A stretch of 33,474 bases of DNA, taken from positions 1-33,474 of the forward strand of contig JAFGMP010000349.1 of assembly GCA_016927495.1 (NCBI GenBank), read 5' to 3'. This document shows, piece by piece, positions 13,856-22,423 of this stretch (position 1 is its first letter; every line of letters starts with the position of its first letter). Both the position numbers and the translations under genes were made by a program. Origin of the DNA: Candidatus Latescibacterota bacterium (GTDB lineage: Bacteria > Latescibacterota > Latescibacteria > Latescibacterales > Latescibacteraceae). The notes beneath the pieces are model-generated. The model worked only from the letters and a program-made list of their open reading frames with translations. It was not told where the DNA came from and searched no databases.

Positions 13856-16800
13856 TCAACTGATCCAAACACTATCTTTACCGAGCACATGGCGCAGTTC
13901 GGTGATGAGCTTTTTATCCGGTGATACCTTATAACGGTTTGCCTTGACTCGGAATGTGCCGTTTGTGGCTGTGTTGAGTTTTATCCAGAGGCTGAGATTA
14001 CCGGGATAATGTTCACATATCTTTACGATTGGGTCGATTTCGGACATTTCAAGCCCCATAGTTGAAACCGCAATATTCACGGCCCTGGTTTTCTTTTCCC
14101 GTGCCGAAGTAAGTTCTTCGACTGAATTGACAAAAACGCTCGGTTGGTCGCCGTTGTCACGTTTCGAGACTGTGCCGTCGATGAGAACCAGCGAATCGAC
14201 ATCGACAGCGTCTTTATATGCTTCGTAAGCGCCATTCATGAGAATCGCCTCGCCGGATCCGTTTAAATCCTCCACGGTCAGTACGATAAACGGCTTGTTA
14301 TCTTTTTTCCTCGTTTTACGGCCCACTGCGGTAACCACACCACCGACGGTCACGTTTGCCTTGTCGTTTTTCGTAAACAGCAGGGTGAACGGCGTCGTAA
14401 ATGCGTTAAGTTCATCCTGGTAACCCTCGAGCGGATGACCTGAAAACCAGAAACCCAGCACCGATTTCTCATTTTTGAGGCGAACCATTCGTGTCCACGG
14501 TTTTACTTCGGGAAGAGATGGCGCCTCAAGTAAACTTTCCTCACTGCCGATATCACCGAACAGGCTGATCTGGCCCATTTCACGTTCACGCTGTTTAACC
14601 TGTGCCGATTCTACAGCAATATCTATACCGGCAAGAAGCTGTGCACGGTTTTCATTTAAACTGTCCATTGCTCCGGCCATTATCAGCGATTCGAGCATAC
14701 GTTTGTTGAGTGATTTCAGATCGACTCGTGAACAGAAATCGAATACATTCCTGAAAAGACCGCCGTCTTTGCGTGCCGTTATTATCGATTCGATGGCGCC
14801 AAGGCCTACATTTTTTATTGCGCCGAGTCCGAACCTCACATTTCCCTGATCCACGGTGAAATGTGCGAACGATGCATTAACATCGGGCGGAAGAACCTCG
14901 ATATCCATGCGCCTGCACTCCTCGATGAACTTTACGATACGGTCGGTGCTGTCCATTTCAGAGGTGAGTGTTGCAGCCATGAGTTCAGCAGGATAATGTG
15001 TCTTCAGCCATGCTGTCTGGTAAGCGAGAATAGCATATCCGGCCGAGTGTGACTTATTGAAACCGTAACCTGCAAAATGTGCCATCAGATCGAAAACTTC
15101 ATTGGCATTTTTCTCGGAGATGCCCTTTTCTTTTGCACCGTCGATGAAATCCTGGCGCATTTTGGTCATGACATCGACTTTTTTCTTTCCCATTGCACGG
15201 CGTAATTCGTCGGCGGCTCCGAGTGAAAATCCTGCCATGACATTGGCGATTTTCATAACCTGTTCCTGGTAGACAATAACACCGTATGTCTCCTTGAGGA
15301 TCGGTTCAAGAAGGGGATGCGGATATTGAATCTGTTTGATGCCGTGTTTGCGCTCGATAAAATCATCCACCATGTTCGAACCAAGAGGTCCGGGACGGTA
15401 GAGGGCATTCATCGCTATAAGGTCGTCAATACAGGAAGGTTTGAGTTTTCTGAGGTAGTCACGCATTCCCGAGCTTTCAAACTGGAAAATACCGACAGTT
15501 TCACCCTGACCCATTATATGATAGACACCCTCGTCATCGAATGGAAGTGTGTCAATATCGATATTTTTACCGGTTGAGTTGATCATATCGACAGCGTCTT
15601 TAATCACGGTCAACGTTCGCAGACCGAGGAAATCGACTTTGAGACACCCGATCTTTTCCACATATTCCATGGTGTATTGACTATTGATATCATCCCCCTG
15701 TTTATACAGAGGCAGATATTCCGTACAGGGCCCCGGTGTAATGATAACGCCCGCAGCATGTGTTCCGGCATGACGGTTAAGGCCTTCGAGAATAAGTGCG
15801 TGACGGAACAATTCACGGTGGGTATCGTCTTTTTTCTCAAGTTCGCGGAGTTCTGGAACAAGTTCCAACGCTTTGCTTAGTGTCATTTTCAGATCGGTGG
15901 GTATCAATTTGGCAATCACATCGACCTCGCCATAAGGCATATTAAGCACCCGTCCCACATCTCTGACCACTAACCGTGCTTTCATCGAACCGAAGGTGAT
16001 AATCTGACAGACATGATCTTCACCATATTTATGTTTTACATAATCGATCATTTTACTGCGGTCGCGGTCTGCATAATCGACGTCAAAATCGGGCATACTC
16101 ACACGTTCCGGATTGAGAAAACGTTCGAAAATCAATCCAAACTGCATAGGATCGAGATTCGTAATGCCGATAGCATATGCAACAATCGAACCTCCGGCCG
16201 AACCACGTGCGGTTCCCACAGGAATATTCATCTCCCGGGCAGCTCGGGTACAGTCGTATATTGCAAGGAAGTAGTCCGAAAACCCCATATTTTTGATGAT
16301 ATCCAGTTCGTAATTCATACGGTCACGGTATTGTTCGGCATTTGCACCGTATCGTTCAACAAGACCAATCTCACTTATGTGGGCAAGGTAATCATCCGCA
16401 TTACCCTCGAAATCCAGCGGTACATCGAACCGAACCGTGTTGTATGTGCCTGTTTGAATTTCAACATTGCAGCGTTCGGCTATTTTTACCGTATTTTCAA
16501 TAGCTTCGGGATAATCAGCAAACAATTCCTTCATTTCATCGGGGCTTTTTAGATAGAGTTCGTCGGTCTCCATTTTCATACGGTTTTCGTCATCAAGAGT
16601 CTTCCCCGTGGATATGCACAGCAGAATCTCGTGCGAGTCGGCATGCTCTTTTTTCAGATAATGCGCATCATTTGTCGCAACAAGGGGAATACCTGTTTTC
16701 TCTGATAGCTCGACAAGACCTTTAATGGCGGTCTCGTCTCCTTCGATCCCGTGATTCTGCAATTCAAGGTAAAAGTTGCCTTCCCCGAATATTTCCCGAT

Positions 16801-17299
16801 ATTCTTTAGCCGTTACTTCGGCCTGGTCAGGATGTCCCTGAAGAATGAGTTGAGGTATTTCGCCTTTCAGGCATGAACTGAGAGCAATAATGCCTTCACT
16901 GTACTCACTGAGGATACCTTTATCGACTCGCGGATGATAATAGAAACCTTCCAGATATCCGATTGATACGATTTTCATAAGGTTGCGGTAACCCTGATCG
17001 GTTGCGGCAAGAAGAACAAGATGATTTGCTCCGTCGTTATTGCCCCGGGCAGCTTTTTTTGAACGCCTTCCTTCAATCGCAACATATATTTCCGATCCGA
17101 TAATCGGTTTTATACCTGCTTTTTGAGCCTTGATGTAAAATTCGACAGCGCCGAACATATTGCCGTGATCGGTAAGAGCCGCTGCACCACAACCCCATTC
17201 AGAAACTGCATTTATATAGTCGTCGGGTTTAATAGCGCCATCGAGAAGCGAGTACATGGTATGTGTATGCAGATGGACGAAACCGCATAAATTTTCCAT
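13856..17299 (-). CDS. dnaE: DNA polymerase III alpha subunit
   Basis: The replicative polymerase catalytic subunit, 1147 residues, full length for the DnaE1 type. The N-terminal PHP domain has HLHTHTMYSLLDG (9-21), TDHG (43-46), GSEIYV (68-73), YHPR (121-124), SSCLKG (141-146) and TNDAHY (209-214). These metal ligands are lost in E. coli but kept here, so an intrinsic 3'-5' exonuclease as in Thermus is possible. The palm has TARGSAGGS, PDFDVDYAD (Asp404, 406 and 408) and GCLKVDFLGL (Asp556), which supply the catalytic aspartates. Helix-hairpin-helix and OB-fold regions follow to the C-terminus. The start at 17299 gives HLHTHT at the usual distance; its ribosome binding site is weak. The nucleotide module lies downstream on the same strand and could be read through. 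Confidence 0.97.
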   Translation of the reverse strand: MENLCGFVHLHTHTMYSLLDGAIKPDDYINAVSEWGCGAAALTDHGNMFGAVEFYIKAQKAGIKPIIGSEIYVAIEGRRSKKAARGNNDGANHLVLLAATDQGYRNLMKIVSIGYLEGFYYHPRVDKGILSEYSEGIIALSSCLKGEIPQLILQGHPDQAEVTAKEYREIFGEGNFYLELQNHGIEGDETAIKGLVELSEKTGIPLVATNDAHYLKKEHADSHEILLCISTGKTLDDENRMKMETDELYLKSPDEMKELFADYPEAIENTVKIAERCNVEIQTGTYNTVRFDVPLDFEGNADDYLAHISEIGLVERYGANAEQYRDRMNYELDIIKNMGFSDYFLAIYDCTRAAREMNIPVGTARGSAGGSIVAYAIGITNLDPMQFGLIFERFLNPERVSMPDFDVDYADRDRSKMIDYVKHKYGEDHVCQIITFGSMKARLVVRDVGRVLNMPYGEVDVIAKLIPTDLKMTLSKALELVPELRELEKKDDTHRELFRHALILEGLNRHAGTHAAGVIITPGPCTEYLPLYKQGDDINSQYTMEYVEKIGCLKVDFLGLRTLTVIKDAVDMINSTGKNIDIDTLPFDDEGVYHIMGQGETVGIFQFESSGMRDYLRKLKPSCIDDLIAMNALYRPGPLGSNMVDDFIERKHGIKQIQYPHPLLEPILKETYGVIVYQEQVMKIANVMAGFSLGAADELRRAMGKKKVDVMTKMRQDFIDGAKEKGISEKNANEVFDLMAHFAGYGFNKSHSAGYAILAYQTAWLKTHYPAELMAATLTSEMDSTDRIVKFIEECRRMDIEVLPPDVNASFAHFTVDQGNVRFGLGAIKNVGLGAIESIITARKDGGLFRNVFDFCSRVDLKSLNKRMLESLIMAGAMDSLNENRAQLLAGIDIAVESAQVKQREREMGQISLFGDIGSEESLLEAPSLPEVKPWTRMVRLKNEKSVLGFWFSGHPLEGYQDELNAFTTPFTLLFTKNDKANVTVGGVVTAVGRKTRKKDNKPFIVLTVEDLNGSGEAILMNGAYEAYKDAVDVDSLVLIDGTVSKRDNGDQPSVFVNSVEELTSAREKKTRAVNIAVSTMGLEMSEIDPIVKICEHYPGNLSLWIKLNTATNGTFRVKANRYKVSPDKKLITELRHVLGKDSVWIS

Positions 17300-17382
17300 A
17301 GTAATATCTTTCGTATTTATTTGTTTTTACAGGGATTTGTGTAGTTATTTTACCGCACATGGCGTGGATTCACAGCCTTATT

Positions 17383-17398
17383 ATACAATATATTGTAT
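17383..17398. promoter_or_regulatory. perfect 16-base palindrome between dnaE and the PilM-like gene
   Basis: atacaata followed at once by its complement tattgtat, in the 275-base divergent gap upstream of dnaE. Related TATTGTAT-like words recur at about 17480 and 17510. It could be an operator for either gene, or simply AT-rich promoter sequence; a TTGTAT (17482) and TATATA (17504) pair with a 16-base spacer could serve the PilM-like gene. Confidence 0.3.
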
Positions 17399-17574
17399 CT
17401 TATGAAGAAAGCAAGCAGGGAAATCATTTTTGTTTATTTTATAGTTAAATACAAGCCACTATTTACGTTTTTTAAAAAATATTGTATATCCTCAGGTGTT
17501 TTTTATATATATTGTGTAGTGTGAATATATCTGAGTAATTACACAAACCGTTCAGGCGGACAGGAGGCTCTGAT

Positions 17575-18501
17575 ATGAGTCGGGGTATCGGAATTCGATA
17601 CAACAAGCATGGAGTACGGCTACTCAGTCTTGACCGCAGCGAAAAGAAACTAAAAATTACCGGAATTGCTGCCGGTCCTCCGGAGGAGACGCTTAATACA
17701 TTTCTTAAGTCAAAAGTTACTTCCGATGAAGATACAGCTATTACAATCGGTCTTGGTCCCGGAGATTTTCTATCCTCAACCATTATCCGCGAAGGTGATA
17801 TGACCGGAACGAATATGAAGGAACATCTGCATTGGGAAATCGAACGAAAAATGATATCGAGTCCTTCGGAATTCATTTGTGATTATTTTATAACAGATAC
17901 TGTAGGTTGTGTTTTTGCCGGTAATCGCAGCCTGATTGGGAAAAGAAAAGAAGCGCTTTCGGAATTTGTGACGCCGGAATTTAAAATATTTACCGATGTC
18001 GAACCTGTAGCTCTTTATAACGGAAGCGAAGGCGCCGGTGAAATCGAGAATAACACAATTATGTTTATTTCCATTGAAGCTGAAGGTATTTCTTCACTAT
18101 TAATTAATAACGGCTCGCTCAATGATCTGGAATCGGTTCCTTTCCAGGAAGACGAATTGATAAAAATCATACCGGGCCTTGATAGTGAGGGCATGAATAA
18201 CATCGACGATGCGACTGTAGGACGCATTTCCGGTTATATAATAGATTCATTGAAAAGACTCACATCTTTTGGTGAGTATAAAGATAAATTAACTCCAAAG
18301 AAACTGATACTATCGGGCGGAGGAGTGTATATTGGTGATTTAACGGAAGTTGTTGGCAAATCAGCGGGTATTCCCGCTGTTATTTCCAACCCGTTAAAAC
18401 TGTTAGCTCCTGAAAATCGTGAGGATCGGCCTGAGCTTGCCGATATGGGAGCAGCGTTTACAACCTGTTTCGGGCTTGCGCTCAGGGCATTGGAGGACTG
18501 A
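17575..18501 (+). CDS. PilM-like pilus/secretion ATPase-fold protein
   Basis: A 308-residue cytoplasmic protein with the overall pattern of PilM, the actin-like protein that links the inner-membrane alignment complex of type IV pili to its base. It begins GIGIRYNKHGVRLLSL (the first beta hairpin, without a classical phosphate-1 loop), has a central HLHWEIERKM helix as PilM does, and ends with KKLILSGGGVYIGDLTEVV, then SAGIPAVISNPLKLL and FTTCFGLALRALE, the most PilM-like part. The start at 17575 has ACAGGAGG seven bases upstream. The next gene follows after 4 bases and encodes a bitopic membrane protein, as PilN does. GspL or a diverged actin-like protein is the alternative. Confidence 0.6.
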   Translation: MSRGIGIRYNKHGVRLLSLDRSEKKLKITGIAAGPPEETLNTFLKSKVTSDEDTAITIGLGPGDFLSSTIIREGDMTGTNMKEHLHWEIERKMISSPSEFICDYFITDTVGCVFAGNRSLIGKRKEALSEFVTPEFKIFTDVEPVALYNGSEGAGEIENNTIMFISIEAEGISSLLINNGSLNDLESVPFQEDELIKIIPGLDSEGMNNIDDATVGRISGYIIDSLKRLTSFGEYKDKLTPKKLILSGGGVYIGDLTEVVGKSAGIPAVISNPLKLLAPENREDRPELADMGAAFTTCFGLALRALED

Positions 18502-18505
18502 AACT

Positions 18506-19429
18506 ATGATGAAAATCAATTTGTCTGATGACAATGGCGAAAAAGACAAGAATGGTGGGGAACAGACACAGATACCATATTCCGGGATGGAAGAACCGAT
18601 GCTCGGTGAAACGGATACCGAAAGTATTATGTTCAGCAGCGACATAACGGCAGAGGATGAAGAACCGCACAAGGCAGAATATACAACGAGAAGAACAAAA
18701 CTGATGGTTCCGCTTTTAGCAGCACTCCTCGTCCTACTTGTCGGTGCAGTCGGTTATCTTCAAAAAGACTTTATTCTCGGATTATTCACACATGAAGCGC
18801 CTGTAATTGAATCGGTTGCTCCACCACCGCCACCGAAACCTGAGCCTGAAGTTGTTAAAAGTGAACCTGATCCCACGTTTGTGGCTTTGAACAGTATCGG
18901 TGAAGCAGTCATGTCTCATCTGTGGTTAACATCAGCGGTGATTCAATATGATGGTACATATAACATCAAAGGCATGGCATTTACATATGAGGCGATGACC
19001 GAAACGCTCAGCATGCTCGAAAAAAAGGGAACAATTACTTCAAAAACCATACAGGGGAAAATGAAATCCTCCGAGGCTGTTTACCAGTTCAACATTGACG
19101 GCGTTCTCAGTAATATCAAAGTTCCTGAAATACTCGATACCATACCGCCTGATAAACTTGTTGCCGCTGCCGAAACGGTAAAGGTAAACGAGAAGGAATT
19201 CGGTATCAAATTCTCGAAGTTACCGGTAGCGGGCCGTATGTATACCGACCGTGATTTGCCTTTTAGTCTCGAGGGTTCATATGAGGGACTGAAGAACGCT
19301 ATCAGGGCTTTATGCCCGGAGGGTGGCAATACGAGAGTTTTCCGTATAACTATTGCTCCGTTGTCTCCCGGACGGTCTTTTGACAAGGTAAAGGCATCAT
19401 TTTCTCTCAAAACGGTATCGTCGATTTAA
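18506..19429 (+). CDS. bitopic membrane protein, PilN/PilO-like
   Basis: A 307-residue protein: an acidic cytoplasmic tail (1-62), one membrane helix (66-85), a proline-rich linker (APPPPPKPEPE at 105-115) and a periplasmic part of about 190 residues. The first half of that part (LNSIGEAVMSHLWLTSAV, then a beta strand and the FTYEAMTETLSMLEKKG helix) resembles PilN. The second half (PFSLEGSYEGLKNAIRALC, then VFRITIAPL and VKASFSLKTV) resembles PilO. It may thus be a single-chain version of the PilN-PilO pair that binds PilM, encoded just upstream. The start is the ATG at 18506 behind GGAGG; an upstream in-frame start at 18419 would lie within the previous gene. Assignment is by position and pattern, not by a signature motif. 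Confidence 0.5.
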   Translation: MMKINLSDDNGEKDKNGGEQTQIPYSGMEEPMLGETDTESIMFSSDITAEDEEPHKAEYTTRRTKLMVPLLAALLVLLVGAVGYLQKDFILGLFTHEAPVIESVAPPPPPKPEPEVVKSEPDPTFVALNSIGEAVMSHLWLTSAVIQYDGTYNIKGMAFTYEAMTETLSMLEKKGTITSKTIQGKMKSSEAVYQFNIDGVLSNIKVPEILDTIPPDKLVAAAETVKVNEKEFGIKFSKLPVAGRMYTDRDLPFSLEGSYEGLKNAIRALCPEGGNTRVFRITIAPLSPGRSFDKVKASFSLKTVSSI

Positions 19430-19430
19430 A

Positions 19431-19982
19431 ATGATCAGAATAATCGGTGGGATGTTTCGAGGCAGAAAACTCAGGACTCCAAAAGGGCTTGCGACGCGGC
19501 CGGTACTCGGCAGGATACGTGAAGCCCTTTTTAATGTTATCGGGGATATTGGAAATTACAGAGTGCTTGATCTTTACTCGGGAACCGGTGCAATCGGCAT
19601 CGAGGCGCTTTCGAGAGGGGCGCAATCGGCAGTGTTTGTGGATTCCGGATTTCGTCAGTGCACAATAATACGGCAAAATCTTTCGGATTTGAACATTTCG
19701 GAAGAAGTAATAAAATCTGATGTGATCCGCACAATTGTAAAATTGGACAAATCAAACAGACAATTTGATTTTATTTTCGCCGACCCTCCATATGAAAAAG
19801 GGCTCGGCCTTGAAACTCTTGAAACTGTCAGCGAGAAAAACATCCTTGCCGAAAAAGGGATTTTGGCTTTAACTGTTCGGAGTTCCGAAGAATTTCCTAA
19901 ACTTTCCGGTCATTTTGAACAAATTTTTAATCGCTTATATGGGGATACACGCCTTATATTATATATGAGAAAGAAAGTATAA
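19431..19982 (+). CDS. rsmD: 16S rRNA (guanine966-N2)-methyltransferase
   Basis: A 183-residue SAM-dependent methyltransferase that modifies G966 of 16S rRNA. Markers are the N-terminal IRIIGGMFRGRKLRTPKG, RPVLGRIREALFNVIG, the SAM-binding DLYSGTGAIGIEALSRGA and the catalytic DFIFADPPYEKG motif (N-methyltransferase D/N-PP-Y/F). The length is normal for the family. It starts one base after the stop of the PilN/PilO-like gene. The downstream neighbour is coaD, and the rsmD-coaD pair is a common arrangement in many bacteria. Confidence 0.95.
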   Translation: MIRIIGGMFRGRKLRTPKGLATRPVLGRIREALFNVIGDIGNYRVLDLYSGTGAIGIEALSRGAQSAVFVDSGFRQCTIIRQNLSDLNISEEVIKSDVIRTIVKLDKSNRQFDFIFADPPYEKGLGLETLETVSEKNILAEKGILALTVRSSEEFPKLSGHFEQIFNRLYGDTRLILYMRKKV

Positions 19983-20014
19983 TTGTAATTGAATTTCAGG
20001 AGGTTAATGCTGAC

Positions 20015-20509
20015 GTGAAAATTGCCTTGTATCCGGGGACTTTCGATCCTATAACCAAAGGCCATATGGATGTTATTACGAGAGCGCTTCGTATTTTTCA
20101 TAAACTTGTCGTTGCTGTTGCCCTGAATCCATCGAAAAAACCCCTGTTCAGTTTTGAAGAACGTACAGAACTTGTGAAAAAAGTAATCGAAGCCGAAAAC
20201 GGACTGGACCGTATCGAAGTAACCGGATTCGAATGCCTGACCGTAGACCTGGCCCGTAAAATCGGCGCCACATCCCTTATCCGCGGACTCCGTGCTGTTA
20301 CCGATTTCGAATATGAACTTCAAATTGCACTCACCAACCGTCAGTTATCGAAAGATATCGACAGCGTATTTCTTATGCCCTCGGTGGAATATATCTATCT
20401 GAATTCGACTGTGGTCAAGGAAGTTGCCAAACATGGCGGCGATGTTAGCAACTTTGTCCATGATATCGTTCTGCACAAACTCCTGGAAAAATTTCAACAA
20501 CCGGAATAA
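20015..20509 (+). CDS. coaD: phosphopantetheine adenylyltransferase
   Basis: The fourth step of coenzyme A synthesis: 4'-phosphopantetheine plus ATP gives dephospho-CoA. 164 residues. The nucleotidyltransferase motif YPGTFDPITKGHMDVI (T/HxGH type) is at the start, followed by LIRGLRAVTDFEYE and the late YIYLNSTVVKEVAKHGGDV where most members read S-S-T-x-V-R/K-E. The start is GTG at 20015 behind AGGAGG; an ATG at 20007 in another frame stops at once. It follows rsmD by 32 bases and is probably on the same transcript. Confidence 0.96.
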   Translation: MKIALYPGTFDPITKGHMDVITRALRIFHKLVVAVALNPSKKPLFSFEERTELVKKVIEAENGLDRIEVTGFECLTVDLARKIGATSLIRGLRAVTDFEYELQIALTNRQLSKDIDSVFLMPSVEYIYLNSTVVKEVAKHGGDVSNFVHDIVLHKLLEKFQQPE

Positions 20510-20569
20510 TCGATTTATCGGATCAATACGTATTTCCGGACACATAGAATATAGATAAAATAAATCATA

Positions 20570-20597
20570 GTAGGGACAGAATATATTCTGTCCCTAC
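20570..20597. repeat. 28-base perfect palindrome
   Basis: The arms gtagggacagaata and tattctgtccctac are exact complements with no loop, downstream of coaD. It is not followed by a T-run on the plus strand, so it is a poor terminator. GTAGGGACAG-type palindromes occur as dispersed intergenic repeats in many genomes, and this is the more likely reading. Confidence 0.55.
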
Positions 20598-20683
20598 ACT
20601 GTCAAAAAAGTGAAATTTAGAGTTTAATAAAATCAATTAACTCTATAAACAATTATGTACCTATCCAGAAAGATTACTAATTA

Positions 20684-22060
20684 ATGATACCAACCAAGTT
20701 TACCCGAAAACTGAAAAAATTACTTGGCCATGAAAATGTCCTGACAGATGAAAACGAACTTGTGGCGTATTCCTACGACAGCCAGCCGCAGCAGGCTCTG
20801 CCTGATGCTATGGTTCTGGTTTCAAGCACAAATGATATTGCCGGCACGGTTAAGCTTGCGGTTGAATATGGCATCCCAATAGTAGCTCGCGGTGCGGGAA
20901 GCGGCATGACCGGGGGAGCAATTCCGGAACGCGGCGGTATTATCGTCAATATGGAACGCATGGACCGTATTATTGATATCAGTGTCGAAGACCGTATCGC
21001 GTATCTCCAGCCCGGAGTAATAACCGGAGATTTTCAGGCTGTGGTTTCGGAAAAAGGCCTCTACTATCCTCCTGAACCGGCATCGTCTCAATATTCTTCC
21101 ATCGGGGGGAATGTCGCCGAGTCGGCGGGAGGACTCGGTTGTGTTAAGTACGGACTTACCAAACATTTTGTGGCGGGACTTATTTTCGTAACGACCGGTG
21201 GAGACGTTGTTAAAACCGGTGTGTATTCGGACAAGGATTCACCCTTCGATGTCGGCGCTCTAATGCTTGGATCCGAGGGAACGCTGGCAGTCATTACCGA
21301 AGTTGCGGTTCGCCTGATCGATTTGCCGGAAAGCAGGGTCACGGTGCTTGCCCTTTTCAGGTCGCTTGTCGAGACGGCACAGGCTTCGAATGCGGTGCTC
21401 ATGTCGGGCGTAAATCCGTCAGTGCTGGAGTTTATGGACAGACGCTGTATCGACACAGTCCGTGAATACGCCGAGGTCTCCATACCTGATGACACGGGAG
21501 CGCTCTTAATCGCCGAACTTGACGGTGACACGACTGAAACCGAAACCGGGCATAAAATATTGCTCGAAACACTTCAAAATCTCCATCCGCTTGATCTGAA
21601 AAGCGCCCGTACGGAGAAAGAACGGAATGCTCTCTGGAAGCTCAGAAAGTCACTCTCGCCTGCGATTGTCAAAATTGCTCCGCTCAAATTCAATGAGGAT
21701 ATCTGTGTTCCTTTATCCCGTATTCCCGAAATGGCGGCATTTGTAGAAGAACTCGGCAAACGTCACGATGTACAGGTGGTGACTTTCGGTCATTCCGGTG
21801 ATGGCAACCTTCATGTCAATTTTATGACTCACTGGAAACGGCCCGATGAGATTGCACGGGCAAAAACAGCTATCGAAGAATTATTTCGTGAGACCGTAAG
21901 AGTGGGGGGAACGCTTTCAGGTGAGCATGGTATCGGCATTGCCAAGCGCCCGTACCTGAGTATCGAACTCGACGAAGCGACCATGGAATTCGAAAAACGG
22001 ATTAAGCACGCGTTCGATCCCGGAAACATCCTGAATCCGGGGAAGATTTTCCCGGAGTAA
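20684..22060 (+). CDS. GlcD-type FAD-linked oxidase (glycolate/D-lactate dehydrogenase family)
   Basis: A 458-residue flavoprotein of the FAD-binding PCMH superfamily that oxidises 2-hydroxyacids. The FAD-binding part (about 38-215) has PIVARGAGSGMTGGAIPE, PPEPASSQYSSIGGNVAES and GSEGTLAVITEV. The C-terminal FAD-oxidase domain has GHSGDGNLHVN, GTLSGEHGIGIAKR and FDPGNILNPGKIF. These residues fit GlcD and D-lactate dehydrogenases equally. No GlcE, GlcF or Fe-S subunit is beside it, so its electron acceptor is unknown. The start at 20684 has a weak AGAAAG site. It is separated from coaD by a palindromic repeat and from the next gene by a repeat-rich gap. Confidence 0.9.
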   Translation: MIPTKFTRKLKKLLGHENVLTDENELVAYSYDSQPQQALPDAMVLVSSTNDIAGTVKLAVEYGIPIVARGAGSGMTGGAIPERGGIIVNMERMDRIIDISVEDRIAYLQPGVITGDFQAVVSEKGLYYPPEPASSQYSSIGGNVAESAGGLGCVKYGLTKHFVAGLIFVTTGGDVVKTGVYSDKDSPFDVGALMLGSEGTLAVITEVAVRLIDLPESRVTVLALFRSLVETAQASNAVLMSGVNPSVLEFMDRRCIDTVREYAEVSIPDDTGALLIAELDGDTTETETGHKILLETLQNLHPLDLKSARTEKERNALWKLRKSLSPAIVKIAPLKFNEDICVPLSRIPEMAAFVEELGKRHDVQVVTFGHSGDGNLHVNFMTHWKRPDEIARAKTAIEELFRETVRVGGTLSGEHGIGIAKRPYLSIELDEATMEFEKRIKHAFDPGNILNPGKIFPE

Positions 22061-22423
22061 AAAATAGGGAAACGGACGTGTCGTGTCGCAACAATCTTTT
22101 CTGCGAAGACAAATCATGCCAATCCTTTAATCATGCGAATCATGTTCATACAACACAGGATAGACACAACAAGAGCAACCACAGGGGTTTGCCCCTACAA
22201 ATTCTTGTCCCTTGTCCCTTATCCCTCGTTCCTGTCTTTGAACTTTGAATATAAAAAGAATAAGAACTCGACGTATGTTTCTTCTTTCTTTCCTTTGTTC
22301 TCCTCGTTCATTATATTACTAATCTTAGCGCAATAATGTACAATATTATGTATGAGCTTGAACAAACGTATTAATTCCATAATTTTCAACACCATAACCC
22401 TGTAGTTAAACACAGGAGCAATA
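22061..22423. other. repeat-rich intergenic region
   Basis: About 360 bases without a credible gene. From 22111 to 22148 run four imperfect copies of an AATCATGCC/AATCCTTT-type word at a 9-to-11-base step. From about 22152 to 22198 lies a stretch ending in caggggtttgcccctac, a hairpin of a kind common between bacterial genes. From 22203 to 22240 are ccttgtc/ccttatc repeats. The remainder up to 22423 is AT-rich and probably holds the promoter of the operon that starts at 22424. An open frame at 22133-22336 is judged spurious. Confidence 0.55.

Noticed and set aside
20570..20597. Rho-independent terminator after coaD
   Set aside because: The palindrome has no loop and no T-run behind it; a dispersed repeat fits better.
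22133..22336. 67-codon open frame after the GlcD-type gene
   Set aside because: It runs through short repeats and AT-rich spacer, has no good ribosome binding site and looks like no protein family.
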